From positions 1-17,649 of the forward strand of contig JAGGWE010000183.1 in assembly GCA_021157665.1 (NCBI GenBank): a DNA stretch of 17,649 nt. Reading direction: 5' to 3'. The notes beneath the pieces are model-generated. The model worked only from the letters and a program-made list of their open reading frames with translations. It searched no databases and was not told the DNA's origin. Numbering within the stretch: position 1 is the first letter of the stretch; every line of letters starts with the position of its first letter. Shown piece by piece: positions 7,651-14,538 of this stretch. The stretch is from Sulfurimonas sp. (GTDB taxonomy: Bacteria; Campylobacterota; Campylobacteria; Campylobacterales; Sulfurimonadaceae). A program made the position numbers and the translations under genes.

Positions 7651-7670
7651 ACTTGACATTAGAATTGGCG
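7649..7670 (+). repeat. Left copy of the 22-bp cassette-flanking direct repeat
   Basis: This 22-bp sequence, starting gcacttga and ending ttagaattggcg, recurs at 15475-15496 in the same orientation with one mismatch (C7657 against T15483). It abuts the truncated transposase and contains the -35 box of the antiporter promoter. It is probably a terminal part of the IS whose interior was deleted. Confidence 0.75.
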
Positions 7671-7680
7671 TAGTTATAAT
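7653..7680 (+). promoter_or_regulatory. Consensus sigma70 promoter of the antiporter gene at the IS junction
   Basis: TTGACA (7653-7658) and TATAAT (7675-7680) are separated by 16 bp, both hexamers fully matching the consensus. The predicted transcription start is near 7687, giving a ~40-nt leader before the antiporter ATG at 7727. The -35 box lies inside the 22-bp repeat and the -10 box just outside it, so this looks like a hybrid promoter made where the IS end met the cassette. Confidence 0.75.
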
Positions 7681-7726
7681 TTAATTTAGATACAATAGTT
7701 GATAGTTTTTTTATTTGGGAATTATT

Positions 7727-8905
7727 ATGACAACAGAAGCTAGTTTTTTATTAACAATCGGAGGGATTTTACTAATTGGTCTAGCTGTTGATGCTTTAGG
7801 GCAAAAAACAAAACTTCCGCGCGTTACATTACTTTTGATTTTTGGTATAATAATAGGAAATGAAGTCTTAGGTTTAATTCCTGAATTTATCATAAATAAA
7901 TTTGAACTTATTTCTGATATGGCTCTTTTAATGATTGGCTTTTTAATTGGTGGAAAAATTAATACTGATTTTTTAAAAAAATCAGGAAAACAGACACTGT
8001 GGATATCCATAGTAAATGCGATAGTAACTACAATTATAGTTATTTCAGGGCTTTATTTTGTAGGTATTGATTTAGAACTTGCTATTCTTTTAGGTTGCAT
8101 GGGTGCAGCCACCGCACCTGCGGCTATAGTAGATGTGATTTTAGAATCAAAATATAAAGGTAAATTTGCAGATTTACTAGTATCAATTGTAGCATTAGAT
8201 GATGCATGGGGATTGATAATCTTTAGTTTTGGGTTAGCGACTGTTTCCATAATATCTGGAAATGGAAATGAACCAACTTTGATTGTAACTGTTTTTAAAG
8301 AGATAGGTGGTGCATTATTGCTTGGAATTCTTATAGGTTTTCCAGCAGCTTATTTAACTGGACGAATTCAAAATGGTCAGCCAAGTCTTATGGAAGCATT
8401 GGGTTTAGTTTTTGTACTTGGAGGGATTGCTATTTTCTTTGAAGTTTCTTTTTTAATTGCAGCTATTACAATGGGATTTATTGTTACAAACTTTGCTAAA
8501 CATCATGACTATCCTTTTCATTCAATTGAAGGAATTGAGTGGCCTTTTATGAGTATCTTTTTTGTTCTTGCTGGTGTATCATTAGATTTAAGTGCACTTT
8601 TAGAAGTTGGATTTATAGGGGCAATGTATATCCTTTTTAGAATTATTGGTAAAATTATTGGTACTAGAATAGGTAGTGAATGTAGTAACAGTGATATAAT
8701 TACAAAAAAATGGATGGGTGCAGCACTTCTTCCACAAGCAGGAGTTGCGATAGGTATGGCACTTGTTGCGTCAAATAAGTTCCCTCAATATAGTCAAGTG
8801 ATTTTACCATTAATTATAGCTTCAACCATTTTTTTTGAAATTATTGGACCAATACTTGCTAAAAAAGCACTAGAGAAAGCAAAAAGTGAAGAGAGTAAGA
8901 ATTAA
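7727..8905 (+). CDS. Na+(K+)/H+ antiporter of the CPA superfamily
   Basis: Integral membrane protein of 392 residues with about 11-13 hydrophobic helices. It exchanges protons for Na+ or K+. Key features are a GCMGAATAPAA unwound helix (residues 123-133) and ALDDAWG with an Asp-Asp pair at 158-159. That pair is typical of electrogenic CPA2-like antiporters (as in NapA and NhaA). RIIGKIIGTRIG is the late basic helix. No TrkA/RCK regulatory tail follows, and the length is that of a bare transport domain. The ATG at 7727 has TTGGGA 8 bp upstream; a TTG at 7715 is in frame but has no better site. The gene converges on atpR with overlapping stop codons and sits inside the repeat-flanked cassette with the N-ATPase, which supports a joint role in Na+/H+ balance. 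Confidence 0.88.
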   Translation: MTTEASFLLTIGGILLIGLAVDALGQKTKLPRVTLLLIFGIIIGNEVLGLIPEFIINKFELISDMALLMIGFLIGGKINTDFLKKSGKQTLWISIVNAIVTTIIVISGLYFVGIDLELAILLGCMGAATAPAAIVDVILESKYKGKFADLLVSIVALDDAWGLIIFSFGLATVSIISGNGNEPTLIVTVFKEIGGALLLGILIGFPAAYLTGRIQNGQPSLMEALGLVFVLGGIAIFFEVSFLIAAITMGFIVTNFAKHHDYPFHSIEGIEWPFMSIFFVLAGVSLDLSALLEVGFIGAMYILFRIIGKIIGTRIGSECSNSDIITKKWMGAALLPQAGVAIGMALVASNKFPQYSQVILPLIIASTIFFEIIGPILAKKALEKAKSEESKN

Positions 8906-9153
8906 AATATTTTGCTATTATAATACACACCAAACCTACTAACAAGTAGTCCAATAATTGTATAAATTGCTAAAGTATTAAATTGGTAAAATATAATACC
9001 TAATATAGTACTTAAGAGTAAAAAACGGATAGGAAATGTAAAAAAAAGAGATGGTTTATATTCTTTTTTTAGATTTCTAAGTTGTAGATATAGATGTCCA
9101 AAATAAAAAAATCCAATAAATAGACCTGTAAAAAATAGAATTAATTCTTTCAT
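8902..9153 (-). CDS. atpR: N-ATPase accessory membrane protein AtpR
   Basis: 83 residues with three hydrophobic helices (about 3-22, 36-55 and 60-75). Position, size and topology match AtpR, a protein specific to N-type ATPase operons that is thought to help c-ring assembly or protect its carboxylates. The family's intramembrane arginines are visible as R43 (FPIRFLLL) and R73 (LLVSRFGV). Its ATG overlaps the atpQ stop by four bases (ATGA), so the two are translationally coupled. Its stop codon overlaps that of the converging antiporter gene, leaving no room for a terminator between them. Confidence 0.8.
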   Translation of the reverse strand: MKELILFFTGLFIGFFYFGHLYLQLRNLKKEYKPSLFFTFPIRFLLLSTILGIIFYQFNTLAIYTIIGLLVSRFGVYYNSKIF

Positions 9154-9437
9154 TTTTTATAAAAGAAGACTTTCCAGATAGAGTAAATGGCTATAAAAAG
9201 TCCTAAAATAATAAAAGTGATTGTCCATGAGGTATTTGATGTTTCTATTTTGTAGTGTTTATCTAAGTAGTTGCCAAGATATCCACCTATTACCATAGGC
9301 AGTACAACCATCCAGCCCATTGCCCCTACAGTCATAACTTTGTCCCATAAAATACTTTTTTTTCTCCATTTTTCTAACCATGAAACCTGTTTTTCAATAC
9401 TCTTTTGAAACTTTTTTTTCTCTTGATTTTTATCCAA
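9150..9437 (-). CDS. atpQ: N-ATPase accessory membrane protein AtpQ (AtpI-like)
   Basis: About 95 residues: a charged Lys/Glu/Trp-rich N-terminal half (residues 1-35) followed by two membrane helices. Between them runs GAMGWMVVLPMVIGGYLGNYLDKH, the signature of AtpI/AtpQ proteins; AtpI relatives aid c-ring assembly and may bind Mg2+. I chose the TTG at 9437 because GGAGAGAG lies about 4 bp before it and the resulting length fits the family; it overlaps the atpC stop by eight bases. A TTG at 9491 would add 18 basic residues deep inside atpC with no better ribosome binding site. No ATG is available before the membrane region. Confidence 0.78.
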   Translation of the reverse strand: MDKNQEKKKFQKSIEKQVSWLEKWRKKSILWDKVMTVGAMGWMVVLPMVIGGYLGNYLDKHYKIETSNTSWTITFIILGLFIAIYSIWKVFFYKK

Positions 9438-9831
9438 CTTCTCTCTCCATCTCAATAAGTTTTTTAATAAATGCTTTTTGCAGGTTTTCAATATTGTTGT
9501 AAAAAATATGCTCTTTGCTTTCCATATCTTTAAATGATTTTTTAATCATTAATAAAAGTTCGTTAATTTTATCACTTTGTACAAACTCTTTGGAAGTGAT
9601 AGTAAGCTCATTATTTTTAAAAGAGAGTACACCTTCGTTAAATGCATAATAATACTCTTTTTTATCTATTACGACTATGGCAATAGATTGCTCTAAAATA
9701 GTTAACAATGCTGTATGCCTTGGTAAAATACCAAAAGAACCACTCTTGTCTTGAGCTCTAAAAAAAGAGATATTTTCTACTATTTTTATCATCTGCGGAG
9801 TAACAAATTGGGCATTAAATGTTGACTTCAT
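9430..9831 (-). CDS. atpC: N-type ATPase subunit epsilon
   Basis: 133 residues with the two-part epsilon fold. The N-terminal beta sandwich contains SGSFGILPRHTALLTIL (residues ~33-49), the hallmark of epsilon, and a YYAFNEGVLSFKNNELTI strand pair. The C-terminal part is helical (KAFIKKLIEMEREVG). Epsilon joins gamma to the c ring in the central stalk and can inhibit ATP hydrolysis. The ATG at 9831 lies inside the end of atpD (17-bp overlap) and is preceded by GGAA at good distance. An in-frame TTG at 9843 is a poorer choice. It follows atpD directly, as in canonical N-ATPase operons. Confidence 0.88.
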   Translation of the reverse strand: MKSTFNAQFVTPQMIKIVENISFFRAQDKSGSFGILPRHTALLTILEQSIAIVVIDKKEYYYAFNEGVLSFKNNELTITSKEFVQSDKINELLLMIKKSFKDMESKEHIFYNNIENLQKAFIKKLIEMEREVG

Positions 9832-11176
9832 CAATAGTTCCAATCATATAAAAAAGAGATTCATCCACATCATCCATCTCACCACTAATAATTTTTTTAC
9901 AACCTTTTATTGTATCTTTAAGTGAAACATTTTTTCCCTCTCTTCCTGTAAACGCTTTGGTTATAAAAAATGGTTGGGTTAAAAACTTTTCTAATTTTCT
10001 AGCTCTTGAAACTATCAAACGATCTTCATGTGCAAGCTGTGCCATACCAAGCATTGCTATAATATCTTGTAACTCTTTATATTTTGTCAGGATTTTTTTT
10101 ACCTCTTTTGCAACATTATAATGTTCTTTTCCTATAATCAATGGATCAAGAAGTTTTGAGTGTGATTCAAGCGGATCAATCGTAGGATAAAGCCCCTTTG
10201 AAGCATGTGAACGAGAAAGTATGATAGAGGTATCTAAATGGGCAAAAACAGAAGCAACACCAGGATCAGTAATATCATCAGCAGGTACATAGACTGCTTG
10301 AACTGAGGTAATAGAACCATCTTTAGTTGATGCAATACGCTCTTCAAGTTGGGCAATCTCACTTGATAGTGTTGGCTGATATCCAACACGAGATGGAATT
10401 CTTCCAAGCATTGTTGATATCTCTTGTCCAGCTTGTATAAAACGGTAAATATTATCAACAAGCAGAAGTACATCTTTATGTTCCTCATCCCTAAAATATT
10501 CGCCCATTGTAAGTGCTGTTAAGGGTGCTGCGTAGCGAATCCCAGGTGATTCATTCATCTGTCCAAAAACTATAATTGTTTTATCTATTACACCAGACTC
10601 TTTCATCTGTTCATAGAGTTCATGCCCCTCTCTAATCCTCTCTCCAACCCCTGCAAAGAGGGAGATCCCCTGATGCAAAGAGATGGATTTGTAGATAAAC
10701 TCCATCAGCAAAACCGTTTTTCCAACCCCCGCACCACCGAAGAGTCCAACTTTTCCACCTTTAATAAAAGGAGAGAGCAGATCAATGATTTTAATACCTG
10801 TCTCATAGATCTCTATATCAACGCTTTGTTTAGCTATGGGTAAAGAGGGGCTGTGAATGGAATGTTGTTTTGAAAATTTATCCCTCTTTCCGTCTATGGT
10901 GAAACCAAGCGCATTAAAGACTCTTCCTAGAGTCTCTTTTCCTATAGGCACTTTTATCTTGTCATAGGTACGCTTGACTTTCATTCCCTTTTTCACTCCT
11001 TGCATATAACCCAATGCAATTGCACGAACAGTATGTTTGTCTATCTGTTTTTGTGTTTCAAAATAGAGTTGTCTGTCGCTATCTTCCAACACAAGTGATT
11101 CATAAATAAAAGGTATCTCATCTTCAAAGTATATATCACATACTGTTGAACCAAGAGCTATGATAGTTCCATTCAT
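9815..11176 (-). CDS. atpD: N-type ATPase catalytic subunit beta
   Basis: 453 residues, the usual size of F-type beta. P-loop GGAGVGKT at 147-154, catalytic Glu in GVGERIREG (E179), Walker B LLLVDN with D241, GRIPSRVGYQPTL at 258-270 and the nucleotide-binding segment VYVPADDITDP at 296-305. This is the catalytic subunit of the F1 head; it makes or hydrolyses ATP while driving ion movement through Fo. The start ATG at 11176 has AAAGAG nine bases upstream. It opens the minus-strand half-operon atpD-C-Q-R, divergent from atpB. The N-terminal region is more divergent than expected of a housekeeping ATP synthase, in line with the N-ATPase lineage. The housekeeping atp operon should lie elsewhere in the genome. 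Confidence 0.93.
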   Translation of the reverse strand: MNGTIIALGSTVCDIYFEDEIPFIYESLVLEDSDRQLYFETQKQIDKHTVRAIALGYMQGVKKGMKVKRTYDKIKVPIGKETLGRVFNALGFTIDGKRDKFSKQHSIHSPSLPIAKQSVDIEIYETGIKIIDLLSPFIKGGKVGLFGGAGVGKTVLLMEFIYKSISLHQGISLFAGVGERIREGHELYEQMKESGVIDKTIIVFGQMNESPGIRYAAPLTALTMGEYFRDEEHKDVLLLVDNIYRFIQAGQEISTMLGRIPSRVGYQPTLSSEIAQLEERIASTKDGSITSVQAVYVPADDITDPGVASVFAHLDTSIILSRSHASKGLYPTIDPLESHSKLLDPLIIGKEHYNVAKEVKKILTKYKELQDIIAMLGMAQLAHEDRLIVSRARKLEKFLTQPFFITKAFTGREGKNVSLKDTIKGCKKIISGEMDDVDESLFYMIGTIDEVNI

Positions 11177-11202
11177 AATTACTCTTTAAAACTTTTTGTT
11201 TA

Positions 11203-11208
11203 ATTGTA
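11203..11208 (-). promoter_or_regulatory. Candidate -10 box for atpDCQR
   Basis: On the minus strand TACAAT lies 26 bp before the atpD start, the right distance for a short leader. No good -35 box is seen 17 bp upstream (tttaaa). It is one of two candidate promoters in the 128-bp divergent region. Confidence 0.35.
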
Positions 11209-11272
11209 GCTAATAATAACCAAAATTTAAATTTATCCTGCTGCTTTAATCTTTTCTAAAACTCATTTATCT

Positions 11273-11278
11273 TATTAT
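11273..11278 (+). promoter_or_regulatory. Candidate -10 box for atpBEFAG
   Basis: TATTAT lies 26 bp before the atpB start codon in the divergent intergenic region. The upstream -35 zone is T-rich (tctttt) with no consensus hexamer. The two half-operons would need matching expression to give a stoichiometric enzyme, so this region is the likely control point. No operator palindrome stands out. Confidence 0.35.
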
Positions 11279-11304
11279 GTTTAAAAAAGAGACAAGAGAT
11301 TATT

Positions 11305-12003
11305 ATGATTGAAAATATTTTTCCGGAAATTGTATTTGAACTTAAACTTGGAGTGATCAATATCCTTGTAACGGATACTGTCGTAACAAGTTGGGTGATC
11401 ATTGCAGTATTAACGCTTATCTCTTATTTTATAAGCAAGGGTTTATCGATCTCTAATCCATCAAAGATACAGCTCTTTGCAGAAAAGATCGTGGTAGCTA
11501 TAGAGGATACTCTAAAGAGTTCTACAAATATTTCTGCATGGACACTTGTGCCGTTTATCGGTACAATATGGATTTATGTCGGTTTTATGAATCTTATTTC
11601 AATCATTCCCTATTTTCACAACCCCACCAGAGACTTGAGTACAACAGCTGCATTGTCGGTCATTGCGTTTTTTTCGATTCATTATTATGGCATAAAATTC
11701 AGCGGTTTTAAAAATTATATGAAACAGTATATTGAACCTTCGGTTTTTTTACTACCGTTTAATCTATTTACAGATATTTCAAGAATTTTTGCAATGGCTA
11801 TGCGGCTTTTTGGAAATATGCTCAGCTGGGAGATGATCGTTGCAATTTTGATAGCTCTTGTGGGTTTTTTGGTGCCTATACCTATGATATTGCTTAGTAT
11901 TGTTGGAGATATTTTACATGCATTTCTTTTTGGTTTTTTAACTTATATCTTTATCATTGGCGGCATTCAAGCAGAAAAATTAGAATTAATAAAGGAGAAA
12001 TAA
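11305..12003 (+). CDS. atpB: N-type ATPase Fo subunit a
   Basis: 232 residues with five to six membrane helices. The essential helix reads ISRIFAMAMRLFGNMLSWEM; R167 in it is the stator arginine that faces the c-ring carboxylate. The last helices contain IVGDILHAFLFGFLTYIFI, the usual subunit a ending. NPTRDLSTTAALSVIAF (residues 106-122) is the conserved loop and helix before the channel. It forms the two half-channels for the coupling ion. Its stop is followed at once by the atpE ATG, and a strong AAGGAG in its last codons serves atpE. By eye its codons are richer in G and C (many ATC, GTC, CTT) than those of atpF, atpA and atpG. Confidence 0.92.
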   Translation: MIENIFPEIVFELKLGVINILVTDTVVTSWVIIAVLTLISYFISKGLSISNPSKIQLFAEKIVVAIEDTLKSSTNISAWTLVPFIGTIWIYVGFMNLISIIPYFHNPTRDLSTTAALSVIAFFSIHYYGIKFSGFKNYMKQYIEPSVFLLPFNLFTDISRIFAMAMRLFGNMLSWEMIVAILIALVGFLVPIPMILLSIVGDILHAFLFGFLTYIFIIGGIQAEKLELIKEK

Positions 12004-12270
12004 ATGGATAGTATGACAATAATAATTGCAGTATCGATCATTACAGCAGGATTAACGATAGCGATAGGTGGATATGGACCCTCAAGGGGTGAAGCTGATG
12101 CACTCACAAAAGCGATAGAAACAATAGGAAGACAGCCTGAATCAGCAAATGATGTAACCCGACTGCTTTTTGTTGGTATGGCGATGGTTGAATCTGTAGC
12201 GATCTATTCACTGGTTATTGCACTTATAATTTTATTTGCCAATCCGTTATTAGATCTTGTGCTAAAGTAA
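12004..12270 (+). CDS. atpE: N-type ATPase rotor subunit c with two ion-site glutamates
   Basis: 88 residues in a two-helix hairpin with the polar loop GRQPE at 42-46. The ion site has E63 in helix 2 (MVESVAIYS), with S64 and Y68 following as in Na+-binding c subunits. E30 in helix 1 (SRGEADA) occupies the place of the Gln32 of Ilyobacter tartaricus by alignment on RQPE. Two carboxylates per site are known from N-type rotors and bear on whether Na+ or H+ is carried. The double-glycine-like repeat of typical c subunits is weak: GYGPSRGEA has only part of the GxGxGxGxG pattern, so ring size may be unusual. The start has AAGGAG at perfect distance. Cotranscribed with atpB and atpF. Confidence 0.93.
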   Translation: MDSMTIIIAVSIITAGLTIAIGGYGPSRGEADALTKAIETIGRQPESANDVTRLLFVGMAMVESVAIYSLVIALIILFANPLLDLVLK

Positions 12271-12276
12271 AGCAAT

Positions 12277-13026
12277 ATGTTTAACTGGTGGACTTTTCTA
12301 TTTCAAATAATTAATTTTTTTGTTATTTTGTATATTCTATACAAACTCTTTTTTAAGCCTTTAAAAAATATTATTCAAAAGAGGGATGAGAGTTTTAAAA
12401 TACGCTTGAAAGAATTAGAAGTAAGAGAAGACGAACTAGAGCAGAAAGAGAAAAGTTATCAAGAGAGATTAAAAGAGATAGACCTATTAAAAGAGAAAGA
12501 GTTAAACAGTGCTAGAAAAGAAGCTCAACAGGAGAAAAAAGAACTTCTACAAAAGGCAAACAAAGAGTTTGAGAAAGAAAGACTAAAGCAAAAAAATATA
12601 CAAGAACACGAAAAAGAGAAAATAAATAGCACCATAAATCAACAGAGTTTACAATTTAGTCTTGATTATATATCAAGATTTACAGCTAGTTTAATAGATG
12701 AGCAGATGCATAAAAAATTGATTGAAAAATTTCTTTATGAACTTAAAAATGACAGTGAAGGTGATATTTCAATATTGAAAAAAGAGATTATGAGTAAAGA
12801 GTGTGAAATTAAACTCAGCACATCTCTAAAGATTGATGAGCAAACTTTAAATCAAATTAAAGAGACACTTGAAAATATTCTTAAAATAAAAACAGTTTCA
12901 TTAAAAATTCTTTCTGATAAAGCTCTAATTGGTGGGATAAAACTAGAGATTAAAAATAAAATTATTGATGGCTCAATTCAAGGGGTGATTAAAAATCTAG
13001 AAAATGAAGCGACAAAAGAGTTATAA
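12277..13026 (+). CDS. atpF: N-type ATPase stator subunit b with delta-like C-terminal domain
   Basis: 249 residues, against ~160 for an ordinary b. Residues 1-25 form the membrane anchor (NWWTFLFQIINFFVILYIL). Residues ~40-125 are a Lys/Glu-rich coiled coil (ELEVREDELEQKEKS and onward). Residues ~125-249 resemble the delta subunit: a helical part, then the delta-type ending DKALIGGIKLEIKNKIIDGS followed by a last helix. No separate atpH exists in either half-operon, so this protein probably does the work of both b and delta, linking Fo to the top of F1. That is a recognised trait of N-ATPases. It lies 6 bp after atpE and ends 1 bp before atpA. Confidence 0.88.
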   Translation: MFNWWTFLFQIINFFVILYILYKLFFKPLKNIIQKRDESFKIRLKELEVREDELEQKEKSYQERLKEIDLLKEKELNSARKEAQQEKKELLQKANKEFEKERLKQKNIQEHEKEKINSTINQQSLQFSLDYISRFTASLIDEQMHKKLIEKFLYELKNDSEGDISILKKEIMSKECEIKLSTSLKIDEQTLNQIKETLENILKIKTVSLKILSDKALIGGIKLEIKNKIIDGSIQGVIKNLENEATKEL

Positions 13027-13027
13027 G

Positions 13028-14536
13028 ATGGAAACAAACGAGAGTATTAAAAAGGTATTTAAAAAACTATATCAAGTTTCTCATGAGTTTAAACCAAAGT
13101 TTACTGTTAATGAGGTTGGTTATATCAGTAAATTAAGTGATGGTATTATTGAGGTTAGAGATCTTTCTTCTGTTGCTTATTTTGAGCTTTTACAACTTCC
13201 AAATAATCTTTTTGCCTTAGTACTAAATATCAAAAAAGATTTTACCCAAGCTGTTGTTTTAGGTGACTATACTATTTTAAATATTAAAGACCAAGTAATC
13301 TGTACAAATGAGAGTGTTACAATTGCGGTAGGTGATGAACTACTAGGTAAGGTTATAAATCCTTTATCACATCTGATTGATAATAATCAAGAGATAAAAA
13401 CAAAAGAGCGTTATCCTATTGAAAAAGAGGCAGTAAAATTAATTGAGCGTGACTTTGTTAAAGAGCCGCTCTATACAGGTATAAAAATTATTGATGCGAT
13501 GATACCAATTGGAAAAGGGCAAAGAGAACTTATTATATCTGATGCATCTTTAGGAAAAAGTTCAATTGCAGTAGATACAATTATCAATCAAAAAGATAAA
13601 AATGTCTATTGTGTTTATGTAGCTATTGGACAAAGAAAAGCACAAATTGCTAAAGTGATAGATGATCTGAAAAAGAATGATGCACTTTCATATACGGTTA
13701 TTGTAGCTGCTCCTGCTGATGCTTCACCTGGTATGAAGTTTATTGCACCTTATTCAGGCTCTGCGATTGCGGAGTTTTTTGCAGATCAAAGCAGAGATGT
13801 TTTGATTATTTATGATGATCTGACCAAGCATGCTGATGCATATAGAAGTATCTCTTTACTACTAGAAATTCCACCAGGGCGTGAAGCATATCCTGGTGAT
13901 ATATTTTTTATTCATTCAAAACTTCTTGAAAGAGCTGGAAAAAGGGCTGACAAATATAAAGGTGGCTCTATTACCGCTTTGCCTATTATTGAGACTAAAG
14001 CAGGGAGAATTTCTGACTATATCCCTACTAATCTTATATCTATAACAGATGGTCAAATCTATCTTGAAAAAGAACTTTTTAATAAAGGATTTCTACCTGC
14101 TATTGATATAGGTAAATCAGTTTCAAGAATTGGGAGTAAAGCACAGGCAAATGCCTTGAAAAAAATGGCTGTTAAACTTAAGCTTGATTACTCCCAGTTT
14201 CTTGAAGTTGAAGTTTTTACAAAATTTGGTACTCAAGTTGAGAAAGAGACACAGAAAATAATAAATAAAGGTAAAGCACTTAGAGTTGCTCTTAAACAAG
14301 ATTGTTTTAAGCATATCAGTATGCCTGAACAAGTGGCGATATTTTATCTTCATAATGAAGGTTATCTAGTAAAGATACCATTATCTGAAGTAGAGCTTTT
14401 TACAGATAAGTTTTGTAGATATCTAGAAAGAAAATATCATGATATTTTACAAACTATTGAAATAACAGATGATATAAATAGCTATCTTTTGGAACAATTA
14501 AAAATAGCTGCTGAAAATTTTTTGAAAGAGTGGTAG
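13028..14536 (+). CDS. atpA: N-type ATPase subunit alpha with degenerate P-loop
   Basis: 502 residues, normal for F-type alpha. It shows the N-terminal beta barrel, the GDELLGKVINPLSH segment, YTGIKIIDAMIPIGKGQRELI before the P-loop, the core ending LIIYDDLTKHADAYRS, and the arginine-finger block SVSRIGSKAQ. The P-loop reads SDASLGKS (171-178) where alpha subunits have GDRQTGKT, so the first Gly and the Arg-Gln pair are lost. This may weaken nucleotide binding at the non-catalytic sites. The lysine and following serine remain. I chose the ATG at 13028 because AAAGAG lies about 8 bp upstream; an ATG at 13004 inside atpF lacks a binding site. Alpha alternates with beta in the F1 hexamer. Confidence 0.92.
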   Translation: METNESIKKVFKKLYQVSHEFKPKFTVNEVGYISKLSDGIIEVRDLSSVAYFELLQLPNNLFALVLNIKKDFTQAVVLGDYTILNIKDQVICTNESVTIAVGDELLGKVINPLSHLIDNNQEIKTKERYPIEKEAVKLIERDFVKEPLYTGIKIIDAMIPIGKGQRELIISDASLGKSSIAVDTIINQKDKNVYCVYVAIGQRKAQIAKVIDDLKKNDALSYTVIVAAPADASPGMKFIAPYSGSAIAEFFADQSRDVLIIYDDLTKHADAYRSISLLLEIPPGREAYPGDIFFIHSKLLERAGKRADKYKGGSITALPIIETKAGRISDYIPTNLISITDGQIYLEKELFNKGFLPAIDIGKSVSRIGSKAQANALKKMAVKLKLDYSQFLEVEVFTKFGTQVEKETQKIINKGKALRVALKQDCFKHISMPEQVAIFYLHNEGYLVKIPLSEVELFTDKFCRYLERKYHDILQTIEITDDINSYLLEQLKIAAENFLKEW

Positions 14537-14538
14537 AT

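Noticed and set aside
7474..7659. 61-codon minus-strand frame in the IS remnant as a gene
   Set aside because: It is an out-of-phase shadow of the transposase; the conserved IS3 motifs lie in the neighbouring frame.
13004..13027. Upstream ATG for atpA inside atpF
   Set aside because: No ribosome binding site precedes it and the added residues do not fit the alpha N-terminus; the ATG at 13028 is well placed.
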